A DNA stretch of 64,000 nt, from contig JBGANQ010000010.1 of assembly GCA_044222245.1 (NCBI GenBank), positions 62,001 to 126,000 of the forward strand, written 5' to 3'. Position numbers and translations under genes: made by a program. The DNA is from CALFML01 sp044222245. Its GTDB lineage: Bacteria; Myxococcota_A; Polyangia; Palsa-1104; JAEUJZ01. Below the pieces are notes generated by a model. The model ran no database searches. It saw only the letters and a list, made by a program, of their open reading frames with translations, and was not told the DNA's origin. Of the stretch, positions 29,851 to 38,063 are shown piece by piece (position 1 is the stretch's first letter; each line of letters opens with the position of its first letter).

Positions 29851-30575
29851 ATGTCCACCCAGGAGCACCCTATAGGCGCGGAGCCGCCCCAGGAGCCCAC
29901 GCCCCAAGCGGTCGCGCCGCCCGTCGCGCCAGCACCGACTGCTGACACCGCGGAGCCCCAAGCGGTCGCGCCCGCGCCTCCCGCGGAGTCCCCAGTGGTC
30001 GCGCCGGCGCCTTCTGCTGATACCGCTGAGCCCCAAGCAGTCGCGCTCGCGCCTCCCGCTGATACAGCGGGGCCCCAAGCCGTCGCGCCCGCGCCGCCGG
30101 CGGTTGCCGCGGAGCCCCAAGCGGTCACGCCGCTCCCGACGGCTGCGGAGCCTAGCGAGTCCGCGACCTCTCTGGTCGGCACCACCGTGGCGGGTCGCTA
30201 CAAGGTAGAGCGGCTCCTGGGTCAGGGCGGCATGGGAGCGGTCTATCTCGTCTATCACACCGGCATCCGCAAGCGGATGGCGCTCAAGGTCCTGCGCGCC
30301 GACGTAATGCGCAACCCGGCGGTGCTGGCGCGCTTTGAGCGCGAAGCGATGGCCGCCGCGCACTTTGACCACCCCAACGTCGCCGCCGCCCACGACTACG
30401 GGCGCCTCGATGAGGGCAGCTTCTTCCTCGTGCTCGAGTATGTCGAGGGCCAGGAGCTGCGGGCGGCGCTGGAGCAGGAAAAGGGGCCGCTGCCCCTGGG
30501 CCGCGCCCTGTTCATCGCCCGCCAGCTGGCGGGCGCGCTGGTCCGCGCCCACGAGCTGGGTATCGTCCACCGGGA
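29851..30575 (+). CDS. Ser/Thr protein kinase, 5' part of a split gene
   Basis: N-terminal part of a Hanks-type kinase. Residues 1-105 form a Pro/Ala/Glu/Val-rich tract with imperfect EPQAVAPAPP repeats. The N-lobe follows: Gly-rich loop LLGQGGMGAVY (~118), the ATP-binding lysine in MALKVL (~146), then LEYVEGQEL and AHELGIVHR. The kinase homology ends within the catalytic loop at HR (codons 240-241), exactly at an 8-bp sequence, caccggga, that recurs at 31907. Beyond it the frame continues only into sequence antisense to a recombinase and stops at 31143, so the unspliced product has no catalytic Asp or DFG and should be inactive. Rejoined at the repeat, it continues HRDLKPENIML. Confidence 0.93.
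30568..30575 (+). repeat. Left copy of 8-bp direct repeat caccggga (kinase element)
   Basis: Encodes HR plus two bases of the next codon in the catalytic loop. Identical to 31907-31914 and in the same codon phase. Confidence 0.88.
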
Positions 30576-30600
30576 GTCATCCGCTCCGACGACAAACAGC

Positions 30601-30649
30601 GGGCAGAGTTTCCAGGAGCGTCCCTCAGCGATGGACCCGCGCTGGAAAC
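30601..30649. repeat. Candidate recombinase-binding repeats at the left end of the kinase element
   Basis: gtttccag (30608-30615) and its inverted copy ctggaaac (30642-30649) flank ggacccgcg (30633-30641). Both gtttccag and ggacccgcg recur at the other end of the element (31849-31856, 31822-31830), and gggcag also occurs at both ends. Confidence 0.5.
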
Positions 30650-30669
30650 AGCTTGCGGTGTCCGCCCAG

Positions 30670-31761
30670 TCAGCCCGTGCGCCGCGAGCCCGCGTACACG
30701 CCTTTGTCGTCGCGCCGCATCAGGTCGGCGACCGTCTTGGGATACCAGCGCCCGCCCCGCGGGGCGCTAAAGCCCCGGGCGAGCAGCTTGTCGCAGATAT
30801 CGCGCAGGCTGTGGCCGGTCTCCTTCAGGTGCAGCGCCAGTCCCTGGGCAGTGTCGAGGTTGTACAGGATCGATCCGCGGAGCAGATCCTGCACCGAGGC
30901 GACCGTGTAGCGCTGGGCATTCTTCGGGCGCAGCCCGGCGCGCGCCAGCGCCTCGGCGATGGTGCGCAGCCGCCCGCCGTCCTGGCGCAGCCGCAGGGCA
31001 AGCTTGTAGGCCTTGACCCGGTCGTAGACAAACGGGCTGGCGGCCGACCGGGCCTGGTGCAGGCCATGGACGCGCAGCAGCGAGTAGACAGTCTGCAGGT
31101 TCCAGCGAGCGCAGTACCGCGGCTTCACGCCGCTGTCGTTTAGCAGCGTTGCGATCTCGGTAGGCTGCTTTCCTTCCTTGTACCAGGCGAAGATCTGGTT
31201 CAGCCAGACCGACTCGGTGGGATGGTCGACCAGGATCTTCATGCGCGGCTGGCTGGGATGCGGCACCGCCATCTTGCCAAAGGGGACCTTGCCATAGTGG
31301 CCGCCGTGCTCGTGGATGTGGGCGATGGCGGCGGCGACTCGCTTGCTGGTGTTCTCGCGCTCGAGCTGCCCGATGAGGGCCAAAAGGTGCATAAGGAAGC
31401 TGGAGGTCAGCTCGAAGGTATTAATCCCATCGCGGGTGCAGATCAGCTGGACGCCGCGGCCCTTTAACAGCTCCTCGTTGATCTCGCACAGGCTGCGCAC
31501 CGACCGCGTGAGGCGATCCAGCTTGGTCACCGCGATGGCATCGATCCCGCCTTCCGCGATGCGCTGGACCATCCGCTTGAACGCCGGGCGCTCGGTGTCC
31601 TTGCCGCTGAAGCCGCCGTCGACGAATAGCTCTGCCACTTCCCAGCCGCGGTCGACGCAGTAGCGCTGCAGCTCGGCGGTCTGGGCGTCCAGCGACAGGC
31701 CAAACTCGGCCTGTTTGTCTGTCGAGACGCGCACATACAAAGCGACCCGGACTCTGCCCAT
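30670..31761 (-). CDS. Serine recombinase with three tandem HTH-like modules (Rec1)
   Basis: Site-specific recombinase of 363 residues. The resolvase-type catalytic domain (1-150) has the nucleophile Ser13 in YVRVSTDKQ, the SGKDTERPAF motif, KLDRLTRS and the QLEREN segment before helix E. The rest is not the usual large-serine-integrase tail: there is no Cys4 zinc ribbon and no coiled coil. Instead three related modules of about 40 residues follow (~196-237, ~261-300, ~315-350), each with the pattern G-x-s-x-x-x-I-x-x-x-L-x-x-x-G, an aromatic residue and then T/S-V. A start with VRVALYV-type N-terminus and a GC-rich body fits the host. It sits alone in the element that splits the kinase and is the prime candidate for having inserted it. 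Confidence 0.92.
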   Translation of the reverse strand: MGRVRVALYVRVSTDKQAEFGLSLDAQTAELQRYCVDRGWEVAELFVDGGFSGKDTERPAFKRMVQRIAEGGIDAIAVTKLDRLTRSVRSLCEINEELLKGRGVQLICTRDGINTFELTSSFLMHLLALIGQLERENTSKRVAAAIAHIHEHGGHYGKVPFGKMAVPHPSQPRMKILVDHPTESVWLNQIFAWYKEGKQPTEIATLLNDSGVKPRYCARWNLQTVYSLLRVHGLHQARSAASPFVYDRVKAYKLALRLRQDGGRLRTIAEALARAGLRPKNAQRYTVASVQDLLRGSILYNLDTAQGLALHLKETGHSLRDICDKLLARGFSAPRGGRWYPKTVADLMRRDDKGVYAGSRRTG

Positions 31762-31906
31762 CGTGCTGACTGTACTTTGCTACCCGGTGTAGGAGCTAGG
31801 AGGCGCAGTGTGGGCAGGGTAGGACCCGCGACGCCGGCCTTCCAGCACGTTTCCAGGGCGGCGCGCTGGCCAGGATTTCGCGACGGCGATTCCCGCGGAT
31901 AGCGCG

Positions 31907-31914
31907 CACCGGGA
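31907..31914 (+). repeat. Right copy of 8-bp direct repeat caccggga (kinase element)
   Basis: Same octamer and codon phase as 30568-30575; followed directly by tctgaaacccgag, which completes HRDLKPEN. Confidence 0.88.
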
Positions 31915-33406
31915 TCTGAAACCCGAGAACATCATGCTGGTCAAGCGGGAGGGCCACAGCGACTTTGTCAAGGTCCTCGACTTTGGCCTGGCCCAGGTCT
32001 CGCGCCGCATCGCCGACGCCAGCGACGAAGCTAGCGAGGCGCCAGCGCCGACGGTGTCGGCCAAGCTGACTCGGCTCGGGGACATCTTCGGCACTCCGGC
32101 CTACATGGCGCCCGAGCAGTCGGTGGGCGAGTCCACCGACGTGCGCACCGATCTGTACGCGGTGGGCGTCATCATGTACGAGATGATCACCGGGCAGCGG
32201 CCGTTTGTCGGCAAGTCGCTGCTGGTGCTGGTGCAGGAACACCTGTCGGTGCCGCCGCCGCCGATGCGCGAGCGCGCCCCGACCGTCCTGGTGCCCCAAC
32301 CGGTGGAGGAGCTGGTGCGGCGCCTGCTGGCGAAAAACCCCGACGCCCGCCTCCAGACTCCGCAGGAGCTGCTTACCGCCATCGATCAGCTCGTGGCAGC
32401 CCACAAGCTGGGCTGGACCCCGGGGGCCGCTGCCGGCGCGAGCAGCGACGCAAGCCCCGCGGTAGCCACGGGCCCCGCGACGGCAGCGTCGGCCCCGGTC
32501 ATGCCGGTGCTGCCCGCGCAATCGGCCGCGCAATCGGCTGCGCAGTCAGCCAAGCTGGCGCAGCTGCTGGTGCGGCTGCCGTCCCCGCTGCACCGGCTGC
32601 CGCGGTGGCTGCCCGGGGTCCTGGTCGGCTTGGCGCTGTTGATAGCGCTGGGCATCGGCGTCCAGCGGCTGCGCGGCCCGCGGCCGCCCGCACCGCAGCC
32701 TGCCCGCCCAGGTCCCGCGGTCCGCGCGGTCCCGCGACCACCGCCCGCCGCCCTCGCCGCGCAGGGCGCGCTCGATGCAGCGGTGGCCCAGGGTCCCAGC
32801 GGCCTGGAGGCGCTCGCCCGGCGCTTCCCCAGCGACCCCCGCATCCTGCGGGCGCTCTTGCGCAGCCACCTCGGCCAGCGGCACCCGGTCGAGGCGATGC
32901 GCGTCATCGGCCGCCTGGCGCAGCTTGACCCCGATGCCGGCCGCGACCCCGAGCTCGCCCAGGCCTTGGTCACCGCCCTGCAGAGCGACGAAGAGTCGGC
33001 GCAGGCAGCCACCCGGCTGATGGAGCAGGATCTGGGCCCAGCGGGGGTCGAGCTGCTGTACGACCTTACGGTCAAGCAGACCGGCGCGCACTGGAAGCCA
33101 CGGCTGAACCAGAGCCTGACCAAGCCCGAGGTGCTGGCCAAGGCGACGCCGGCGCTGCGGGTGGCGCTCGATCTCCGCGCCGCCCGGCGCTGCGAGTCCA
33201 AGCGCGAGCTGCTGCCGCGCGCCCAGAAAGAGGGCGACCGCCGCGCCCTGGCCCAGCTGCGCAGCCTGACCCAGCCGCGCGGCTGCGGCTTCCTCGGACT
33301 CAAAGACTGCTGGCCGTGCCTGCGCAAGAGCCCGGCCCTGGCCGAGACCATCGCCGCGCTGGAGGCGCGCCCCCAGGCGACCGCCGCGAGCCCCAGCAAG
33401 CCGTAG
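31907..33406 (+). CDS. Ser/Thr protein kinase, 3' part of the split gene
   Basis: This resumes at the catalytic loop HRDLKPENIML (31907), followed by VLDFGLAQ (DFG about 24 codons on), GTPAYMAPEQS, DLYAVGVIMYEM and the rest of the C-lobe. An Ala/Pro linker and one transmembrane helix (WLPGVLVGLALLIALGIGV) follow, then a ~220-residue C-terminal region with Pro-rich start and helical repeats, ending in a Cys-containing segment (DCWPCLRKS). As one gene with 29851-30575 it would encode about 739 residues, a membrane-bound kinase with its sensor part outside. This half has no start codon at its beginning and cannot make a kinase alone. It is convergent with the MscS 3' end, 26 bp away. Confidence 0.92.
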   Translation, partial: HRDLKPENIMLVKREGHSDFVKVLDFGLAQVSRRIADASDEASEAPAPTVSAKLTRLGDIFGTPAYMAPEQSVGESTDVRTDLYAVGVIMYEMITGQRPFVGKSLLVLVQEHLSVPPPPMRERAPTVLVPQPVEELVRRLLAKNPDARLQTPQELLTAIDQLVAAHKLGWTPGAAAGASSDASPAVATGPATAASAPVMPVLPAQSAAQSAAQSAKLAQLLVRLPSPLHRLPRWLPGVLVGLALLIALGIGVQRLRGPRPPAPQPARPGPAVRAVPRPPPAALAAQGALDAAVAQGPSGLEALARRFPSDPRILRALLRSHLGQRHPVEAMRVIGRLAQLDPDAGRDPELAQALVTALQSDEESAQAATRLMEQDLGPAGVELLYDLTVKQTGAHWKPRLNQSLTKPEVLAKATPALRVALDLRAARRCESKRELLPRAQKEGDRRALAQLRSLTQPRGCGFLGLKDCWPCLRKSPALAETIAALEARPQATAASPSKP

Positions 33407-33432
33407 CCGTGCCCCCGGAGCCCCGGGACCAG

Positions 33433-33614
33433 TTATTTCTTGGGCGGGGCGAAGGCGTGGCAGAACTCGACCACCTCGAGCACCGCCAGCAAGAGCGTGT
33501 GGCGCGTCGTGGCGTACTGGCCCGAGTCGCTGTGGCCAAACCAGCAGGTGATCTCAAGGATGATGGCGGACTCATTGAGGCCGGTGTAGTTGACGCTCAC
33601 CTTGTCCTTGATAA
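33433..33614 (-). CDS. MscS-type channel, 3' part of a split gene
   Basis: C-terminal 60 or so codons of a small-conductance mechanosensitive channel: IKDKVSVNYTGLNESAIILE, then a ~40-residue cytoplasmic beta/alpha end to PPKK*. It joins in frame to the channel body that breaks off at 38457. Both sides share ttatcaaggaca, so the joined protein reads EQPNIIKDKVSVNYTG. An ATG 13 bp upstream (33627) lies in the inserted segment and could give a 64-residue peptide, but no channel domain. I identify the family from its continuity with the upstream MscS body and from the typical position of the segment after the beta domain. Confidence 0.82.
33603..33614 (-). repeat. 12-bp direct repeat ttatcaaggaca, 3' side (MscS element)
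   Basis: Exact match to 38457-38468 in the same orientation and codon phase (minus strand). Confidence 0.85.
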
Positions 33615-33766
33615 GGTCGGACGTCATAAGGAGGCCGCCGCAGCGACGGCATCAGCCCGACGGTCGGCCGTGCGGAACGATCTGGGATCCCAATGCGGGG
33701 CCGGGGCGCGCGCAGGGAGCCAGGCGATCGCCATGGCCGGGCGCTGTCCGGCACGCCCCGCGCTGG

Positions 33767-35212
33767 TCAGGCCGGCAGGTTCACCAGCTCGCGCACATTG
33801 CCGCAGATGCCGCCGGCGCTGGCTTTCCAGTTGCCGTCCGCCAGCTCGACCTTGGCCAAGAGCGAGGGGGTGGGAGCCATGGTAATCGCCACCCGGCGGT
33901 CGATCGGACGCCCGGGGGCGGGGGTGATGCGGAAGCGCTGCAGGATCATTGCCAGCGCGATCTTGATTTCCATCGTCGCAAAGGCGGCGCCGATGCACAT
34001 ACGTGGGCCGGCGCCAAAGGGGTTGTACTCGAACGTACTCGGCTTGATGGTGGCCCAGCGCGACGGCAGGAACGTCTCGGGATCGGGGAACAGGTCGGGG
34101 TCGTGGTGCAGGTTGTAGATGCTCAGAAAGATCTCGGAGTAGGCCGGCAGGTGGTAGCCACCGAGCTCACAGGGCTCGGAGATGAAGCGCGGGTGCAGGG
34201 GAACCGGCGGCAGGATGCGCAGGCTCTCTTTGACCACTGCGTCGAGCAGCGGGAGGCGGGACAGCTGTTCCGTGGTCGGCGCCTCGCCATGCAGCTCACC
34301 GCGGAGCTCTGCCACCAGGTTGTTGGTGATCGCCGGGTGCTGGGACAGCAGGAGCAGTGTCCAGGTGAGGCTGTTGGCGCTCGTCTCATGCCCGGCGGCG
34401 AAGATCACCCCGGCGTGGCCGATGATCTCGTCGTCGGTGAGCTGCGAGCCGTCCTCGTCACGCGCCGCGAGCAGCATCGACAGGATGTCGGCGCCCTCGC
34501 TCCCCTGCGCCCGCTTGCTGCGGACCAGCTCTGCCATCGCGACATCGATCTGATGCGAGCGATCAAGCCAGCGGCGATAGGGCAGCAGCGGCAGATCCCA
34601 GGGCAGGAGCATGGCGACCGAGAACAGGGAGACCAGCCAGTCCTGCATCCAGCGCGTGATCTGCATGCCAGACTCGCCGACATCGGCGCCGAACAGGGTC
34701 TTGGTGGCGATGCGCAAGGTGACGCGGGTCATCTCTGCCGACAGATCGTGCGTCTGCCCGGGACGCCAGGTGTCCAGCAGCTCGCCGACCAGCGCCACCA
34801 TGTCGTCCCGGTAGGCCTCCAGCCGGGCGCGATGGAACGCGGGCATGATCAGCCGCCGGTGCCGCCGGTGTTCGTCGCCGTTGACGTGAAACAAGCCGGT
34901 CAGCATCCGCCTGAGCGGGCGGCGGCGCGGCCGCTCGTCCCCCTCGGGAAAGAACCGGCCGGACAGGGCATAGGCGTGAAAGCGGTCGTGCTGCGTCAGG
35001 ACCTGGCGATTCAGCTCCGGGCTGGTGGCGAACATCACGCCGGTGCCGTAGGGCGTCATGATGCGTGCCGGTCCATCCACCAGCGCGGTCAGCGGTCCGT
35101 AGGTCCGGAACAGCTCCTGGGTGTACGTCAGGGGGTCGCGACGGAAGTGCACGAGGTTCCCAAGCGCGCCGACGATGGGCATGGGCGCGGGACCTGGAAC
35201 GCGTTGGTTCAT
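33767..35212 (-). CDS. Cytochrome P450 monooxygenase
   Basis: Haem-thiolate oxygenase of 481 residues that inserts one oxygen into a hydrophobic substrate, using electrons from partner proteins encoded elsewhere. Family signatures are present in order: I-helix oxygen-binding motif FAAGHETS (~290), K-helix KESLR (ExxR), and the haem loop FGAGPRMCIG with the cysteine ligand (~415). No N-terminal membrane anchor is seen, so it is probably soluble. The ATG at 35212 was chosen because MNQRVPGPAP leads straight into the family's proline-rich start; an upstream in-frame start at 35248 is possible. A link to the bufferin genes beside it or to sterol metabolism is not shown. Confidence 0.94.
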   Translation of the reverse strand: MNQRVPGPAPMPIVGALGNLVHFRRDPLTYTQELFRTYGPLTALVDGPARIMTPYGTGVMFATSPELNRQVLTQHDRFHAYALSGRFFPEGDERPRRRPLRRMLTGLFHVNGDEHRRHRRLIMPAFHRARLEAYRDDMVALVGELLDTWRPGQTHDLSAEMTRVTLRIATKTLFGADVGESGMQITRWMQDWLVSLFSVAMLLPWDLPLLPYRRWLDRSHQIDVAMAELVRSKRAQGSEGADILSMLLAARDEDGSQLTDDEIIGHAGVIFAAGHETSANSLTWTLLLLSQHPAITNNLVAELRGELHGEAPTTEQLSRLPLLDAVVKESLRILPPVPLHPRFISEPCELGGYHLPAYSEIFLSIYNLHHDPDLFPDPETFLPSRWATIKPSTFEYNPFGAGPRMCIGAAFATMEIKIALAMILQRFRITPAPGRPIDRRVAITMAPTPSLLAKVELADGNWKASAGGICGNVRELVNLPA

Positions 35213-35284
35213 TGGACCAGTATTATTCGCGCGCCGAGCCCCCGGCAAACAAAAGCGATCGCTCGCTGGCGCGCGGCGCGGGCA

Positions 35285-35836
35285 TCAATCCCCGGTCTTG
35301 CCGAGAAACAGGAGCTCGCTCGGAGCCCCTGCGGCGTCGTAGACCGTGGTCCACATACCGGCGCCGCGCGGGCACATGGAGATCAATGTAAATACGGCCG
35401 CCTCCAGCGCGGCGCGCTCTGGCCGGTGGGAGCCGCAGGTCTCCTGCAGTCGCGCCTCGGCAACCGGCCCCACGGTGCCCAGGTAGGTCAGCTGCGCCGC
35501 CAGCTGGGCCGAGATCTCCTCTGGGGTGGCGGCGCGGCCCGCCACGGCGAGCGCGCGCATCCAGTCGGCGGTCGAAGGCGGGTGCGGGGTCGTGACCAGG
35601 CGATCGACATCGAGGATCGAGTGGGTGCCGCTCTCCTTGCACAGCATGAGCAGCTCGTCGATCGAGCGGGGCGACTTAGGCGACCCGGGGGCCTGGGCCG
35701 ACCGGAGCCGTCCGGGCTTCTTGGTCTTCGGAGTGAAGTACTGACCGCGGCGAAAGACATCTTCGCGCAGGCGCTGCAGCGCTGCTTGCGGATCAGGGTC
35801 AAAGGGAACGAAATAGTACCAGCCGGAGGCACCCAT
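35285..35836 (-). CDS. Conserved hypothetical protein
   Basis: Protein of 183 residues with no domain I recognise by function. The N-terminus MGASGWYYFVPF is aromatic and beta-strand-like. A basic middle (KTKKPGRLRS) and an SIDELLMLC..SGTHSILDVD stretch follow, and the C-terminus has scattered cysteines. No signal peptide or membrane helix, so cytosolic. It lies between the P450 (72 bp gap) and the bufferin modification genes (136 bp gap), on the same strand. Confidence 0.7.
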   Translation of the reverse strand: MGASGWYYFVPFDPDPQAALQRLREDVFRRGQYFTPKTKKPGRLRSAQAPGSPKSPRSIDELLMLCKESGTHSILDVDRLVTTPHPPSTADWMRALAVAGRAATPEEISAQLAAQLTYLGTVGPVAEARLQETCGSHRPERAALEAAVFTLISMCPRGAGMWTTVYDAAGAPSELLFLGKTGD

Positions 35837-35972
35837 GGGAGGAGCCTACAGGAACCCCAGACCGGACGCTATGCGATCCCAGCCCTGCGGCGGCCGCGCC
35901 GGCGCGCCTGCAGCGGCGCCGCGGCCCCGCCCCGCGAGCGCGCGTCGGTCGTGCTCGGCCGGGAGCCGCATC

Positions 35973-36815
35973 TCAGGGCGATGGCAGAACCAGGGAACAG
36001 AGCAGACCCTCTTCGAGCCAACGCTTAAGCAGAGAGAAGGCAAACGGCGCGGCCCCCTCGCCGTGCTCTGCCTCCAGGGAGGCACAGAGCTCGCCAAAGG
36101 TGCTGCCCGCCGCCAGCGCCCGCAGCGCTGCGGCCTCGCCTTGCACGGCGCGGCGATGATAGGCGACAAGCTGCAGGCGAAAGACCACCATGGAGAAGGG
36201 AGCCGCTTCGCTGGCCGGCGGTGGCACCTGCCCCTGTTCGAGCGCCAGCCAGACCTCGTCCGCGGGGTACTGCAGGTCGAGCACTCGCAAGGCAGGGGTA
36301 AGACCAAAGCGCAGCTCGGCCCAGCTCTCTGGCGGCAGCGTCGCCAGCTGCGCGGCCACAAGGGGCGCCTCGTCAGCCGCATCGAACACCTCGCCGCGAG
36401 CCCACTCCAGCTGGGCGAGATCTGGCAGACACGGCCAGGTGGCGGCGAGGGCGTGACCGCGGACAAACTCGGGCAGGTGGCGGCCGACGTGTCGAATCGA
36501 GGCGTAGCGCGAGGGGTGCACGAGCAGGTAGTCGGTCACCAGGTTGTGGAAGTGGGCCCCGCCTATCAGGGCGAGGATCTTTGGATAGTCCTGCTGCAGG
36601 CAGTCGAGCAGCCGGAAGAAATACATGTCCGCGTAGACATCCAGCCGCTCGATCGCCGCCGCCTCGTCCGCGGCATCAATCCACCCGTGCAGCGGCGCGA
36701 TGCCGGCGTCTTGCCCGGCCAGCTCGCGCAGACCCGGGGCGACTCCCTGCGGCGCGGTGATCAGGGCAAAGAAGCGGCGCTGAAGGTGCAGGAGCTCGGT
36801 GGGACTAGCGGCCAC
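35973..36815 (-). CDS. bufC: BufC/HvfC-like RiPP partner (DUF2063)
   Basis: Protein of 280 residues with an N-terminal DUF2063 helical domain (LQRRFFALITAP) and a longer C-terminal part. In methanobactin, Hvf and bufferin systems this protein pairs with the DUF692 iron oxygenase and helps it recognise the precursor peptide. Its start overlaps the bufB stop by 11 bp, so the two are translationally coupled. It ends near the hypothetical gene's start. Assignment rests on domain pairing and on the Cys-rich precursor two genes upstream. Confidence 0.85.
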   Translation of the reverse strand: MAASPTELLHLQRRFFALITAPQGVAPGLRELAGQDAGIAPLHGWIDAADEAAAIERLDVYADMYFFRLLDCLQQDYPKILALIGGAHFHNLVTDYLLVHPSRYASIRHVGRHLPEFVRGHALAATWPCLPDLAQLEWARGEVFDAADEAPLVAAQLATLPPESWAELRFGLTPALRVLDLQYPADEVWLALEQGQVPPPASEAAPFSMVVFRLQLVAYHRRAVQGEAAALRALAAGSTFGELCASLEAEHGEGAAPFAFSLLKRWLEEGLLCSLVLPSP

Positions 36816-37638
36816 TTAGCACCTCCTTCTCCAGCCTGTCGGCCTTGCGCGCCTCGGCGGCGACCGTAGCATAGTCGGGGATGTCCTCGTCCCACTCGGT
36901 CAGGGATGCAGTCGGGCCGATGCGGGCGAGCACGCGGCGGTACAGCTCCCAGACGCCATCGGGCACCGGCCCGACGTGGGAATCAAAGAGATACGTCCCG
37001 CGATCGGTGTGCCCCGCCAGGTGGAGCTGACCTATCCGCTCGGCCGGAATCGCATCGACATAGGTGTTGGCAGAGAAGCCGTGGTTGCGGGCGCTGACAA
37101 AGACATTATTTACGTCGAGCAGGATGCCGCAGTCGGCCCGCCGGGCGACCTCGCTCAAGAACTCCCACTCGGTCAGCGTGCTGGCGCCAAACTTCACATA
37201 GCTTGAGACATTTTCCAGCAGAATCTGCCGCGATAGCCGCTCCTGAACCCGGGTCACGCGCGCGACCACATGCTCCAGCGCTTCCTCGGAATAGGGCAGC
37301 GGCAGCAGATCGTGGGCGTTGTGGCCGCCAAAGCCACCCCAGCACAAGTGATCCGAGACCCAGGCCGGCTCGATGCGCTGCGCCAGCCGCGCCAGGTCGT
37401 CCAGATACTTCTCACTTAGCGGATCGGTATTGCCGATTCCCAGCGACACGCCGTGCAGGACCACCGGCGCTTCCTGGCGGACCCGCTCCAGCACGGTCCA
37501 GGGCCGACCGCCGGGCTCAAAAAAGTTTTCCGAGATCACCTCGAACCACGCGACCCCTTGCACGCCGTGTTCCAAGATGTGAGAAAAGTGAGGCAGACGC
37601 AGGCCAATCCCATGGCCCAGCGGGGTCTTATTCCACAT
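36805..37638 (-). CDS. bufB: BufB-like multinuclear iron oxidase (DUF692/MNIO)
   Basis: TIM-barrel enzyme of 278 residues from the multinuclear non-haem iron oxidase family, which modifies cysteines in ribosomal peptides (for example to thiooxazoles in bufferins). Metal ligands are visible along the barrel: FEVISENFFEPGG, VLHGVSLGIG, WVSDHLCW, LLENVSSYV, LLDVNNVFVSARNHG, LHLAGHTD, SHVGPV and LTEWDEDIP. The start ATG at 37638 (MWNKTPLGHGIGLRLPHF) begins exactly where family homology does; the longer frame to 37812 overlaps the bufA end and is unlikely. It is coupled to bufC downstream and follows bufA by 137 bp. Confidence 0.92.
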   Translation of the reverse strand: MWNKTPLGHGIGLRLPHFSHILEHGVQGVAWFEVISENFFEPGGRPWTVLERVRQEAPVVLHGVSLGIGNTDPLSEKYLDDLARLAQRIEPAWVSDHLCWGGFGGHNAHDLLPLPYSEEALEHVVARVTRVQERLSRQILLENVSSYVKFGASTLTEWEFLSEVARRADCGILLDVNNVFVSARNHGFSANTYVDAIPAERIGQLHLAGHTDRGTYLFDSHVGPVPDGVWELYRRVLARIGPTASLTEWDEDIPDYATVAAEARKADRLEKEVLSGR

Positions 37639-37775
37639 GATAAGAGTCGTCCGTTTTTCTGCTGACCCCGAGCGAATAGCCAAGCCAGAGGGTGTCGCCA
37701 GAGAAGCTCGACCCCCGGCCTGGCCATCGCTCAGGGCGAACGGAGAAGGCTTGGATCTTGGGAGATCGAAGCGAT

Positions 37776-38051
37776 CTAGTTCGCGGCTACAGTGCCGCCC
37801 TTGCCCGTGCACTCATCGGCGGTGGCGGCCGCAACCCAGCCCTTGCCCTTGCAGCTGTTCTGGGCCTTGCAGGCGTTGTCGGCGCCCTTGCAAGCGCCGG
37901 TCCCCTTGCACGAGTTGATGCCCGCGCAGTGAACCGAGCTGGCGGTCACGGCGGCCGTGGAGCTCGCGGGCTGGTTGGCCGAGGGACCGGCGCAACCAAA
38001 GAGACCAGCGACTGCTACCGCGACGAGGGCACCTTTGCCATGGCTGTTCAT
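37776..38051 (-). CDS. bufA: Bufferin-like Cys-rich precursor peptide (BufA)
   Basis: Precursor of 91 residues. The N-terminal hydrophobic signal (LVAVAVAGLFGC) directs export and may be lipidated at Cys20. The core has regularly spaced cysteines at 42, 48, 54, 61, 67 and 81 in a Lys/Gly-rich frame (SCKGTGACKG, NACKAQ, SCKGKGW), the pattern of copper-binding bufferins. In known systems the MNIO enzyme modifies such cysteines and the peptide buffers copper in the periplasm. The start ATG has the ribosome site aaggag 6 bp upstream. The long 405-bp upstream region probably holds a metal-responsive promoter, though I see no clear operator. Confidence 0.9.
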   Translation of the reverse strand: MNSHGKGALVAVAVAGLFGCAGPSANQPASSTAAVTASSVHCAGINSCKGTGACKGADNACKAQNSCKGKGWVAAATADECTGKGGTVAAN

Positions 38052-38057
38052 GATTTG

Positions 38058-38063
38058 CTCCTT
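38058..38063 (-). promoter_or_regulatory. Ribosome binding site of bufA
   Basis: aaggag, 6 bp before the ATG at 38051; it fixes the start of this short gene. Confidence 0.75.

Larger units (their letters stand above)
30576..31914 (+). mobile_element. 1339-bp recombinase element interrupting the kinase (E1)
   Basis: Minimal element between two caccggga copies (1339 bp counting one copy). It contains only a serine recombinase gene, placed antisense to the kinase, with 94 bp of element end on one side and about 145 bp on the other. Both ends carry shared short sequences: ggacccgcg at 30633-30641 and 31822-31830, and gtttccag at 30608-30615 (inverted copy at 30642-30649) and 31849-31856. These are good candidates for recombinase binding sites. 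Deleting the element restores GIVHRDLKPENIML exactly. No TnpB, transposase or resistance gene is present. Confidence 0.88.
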
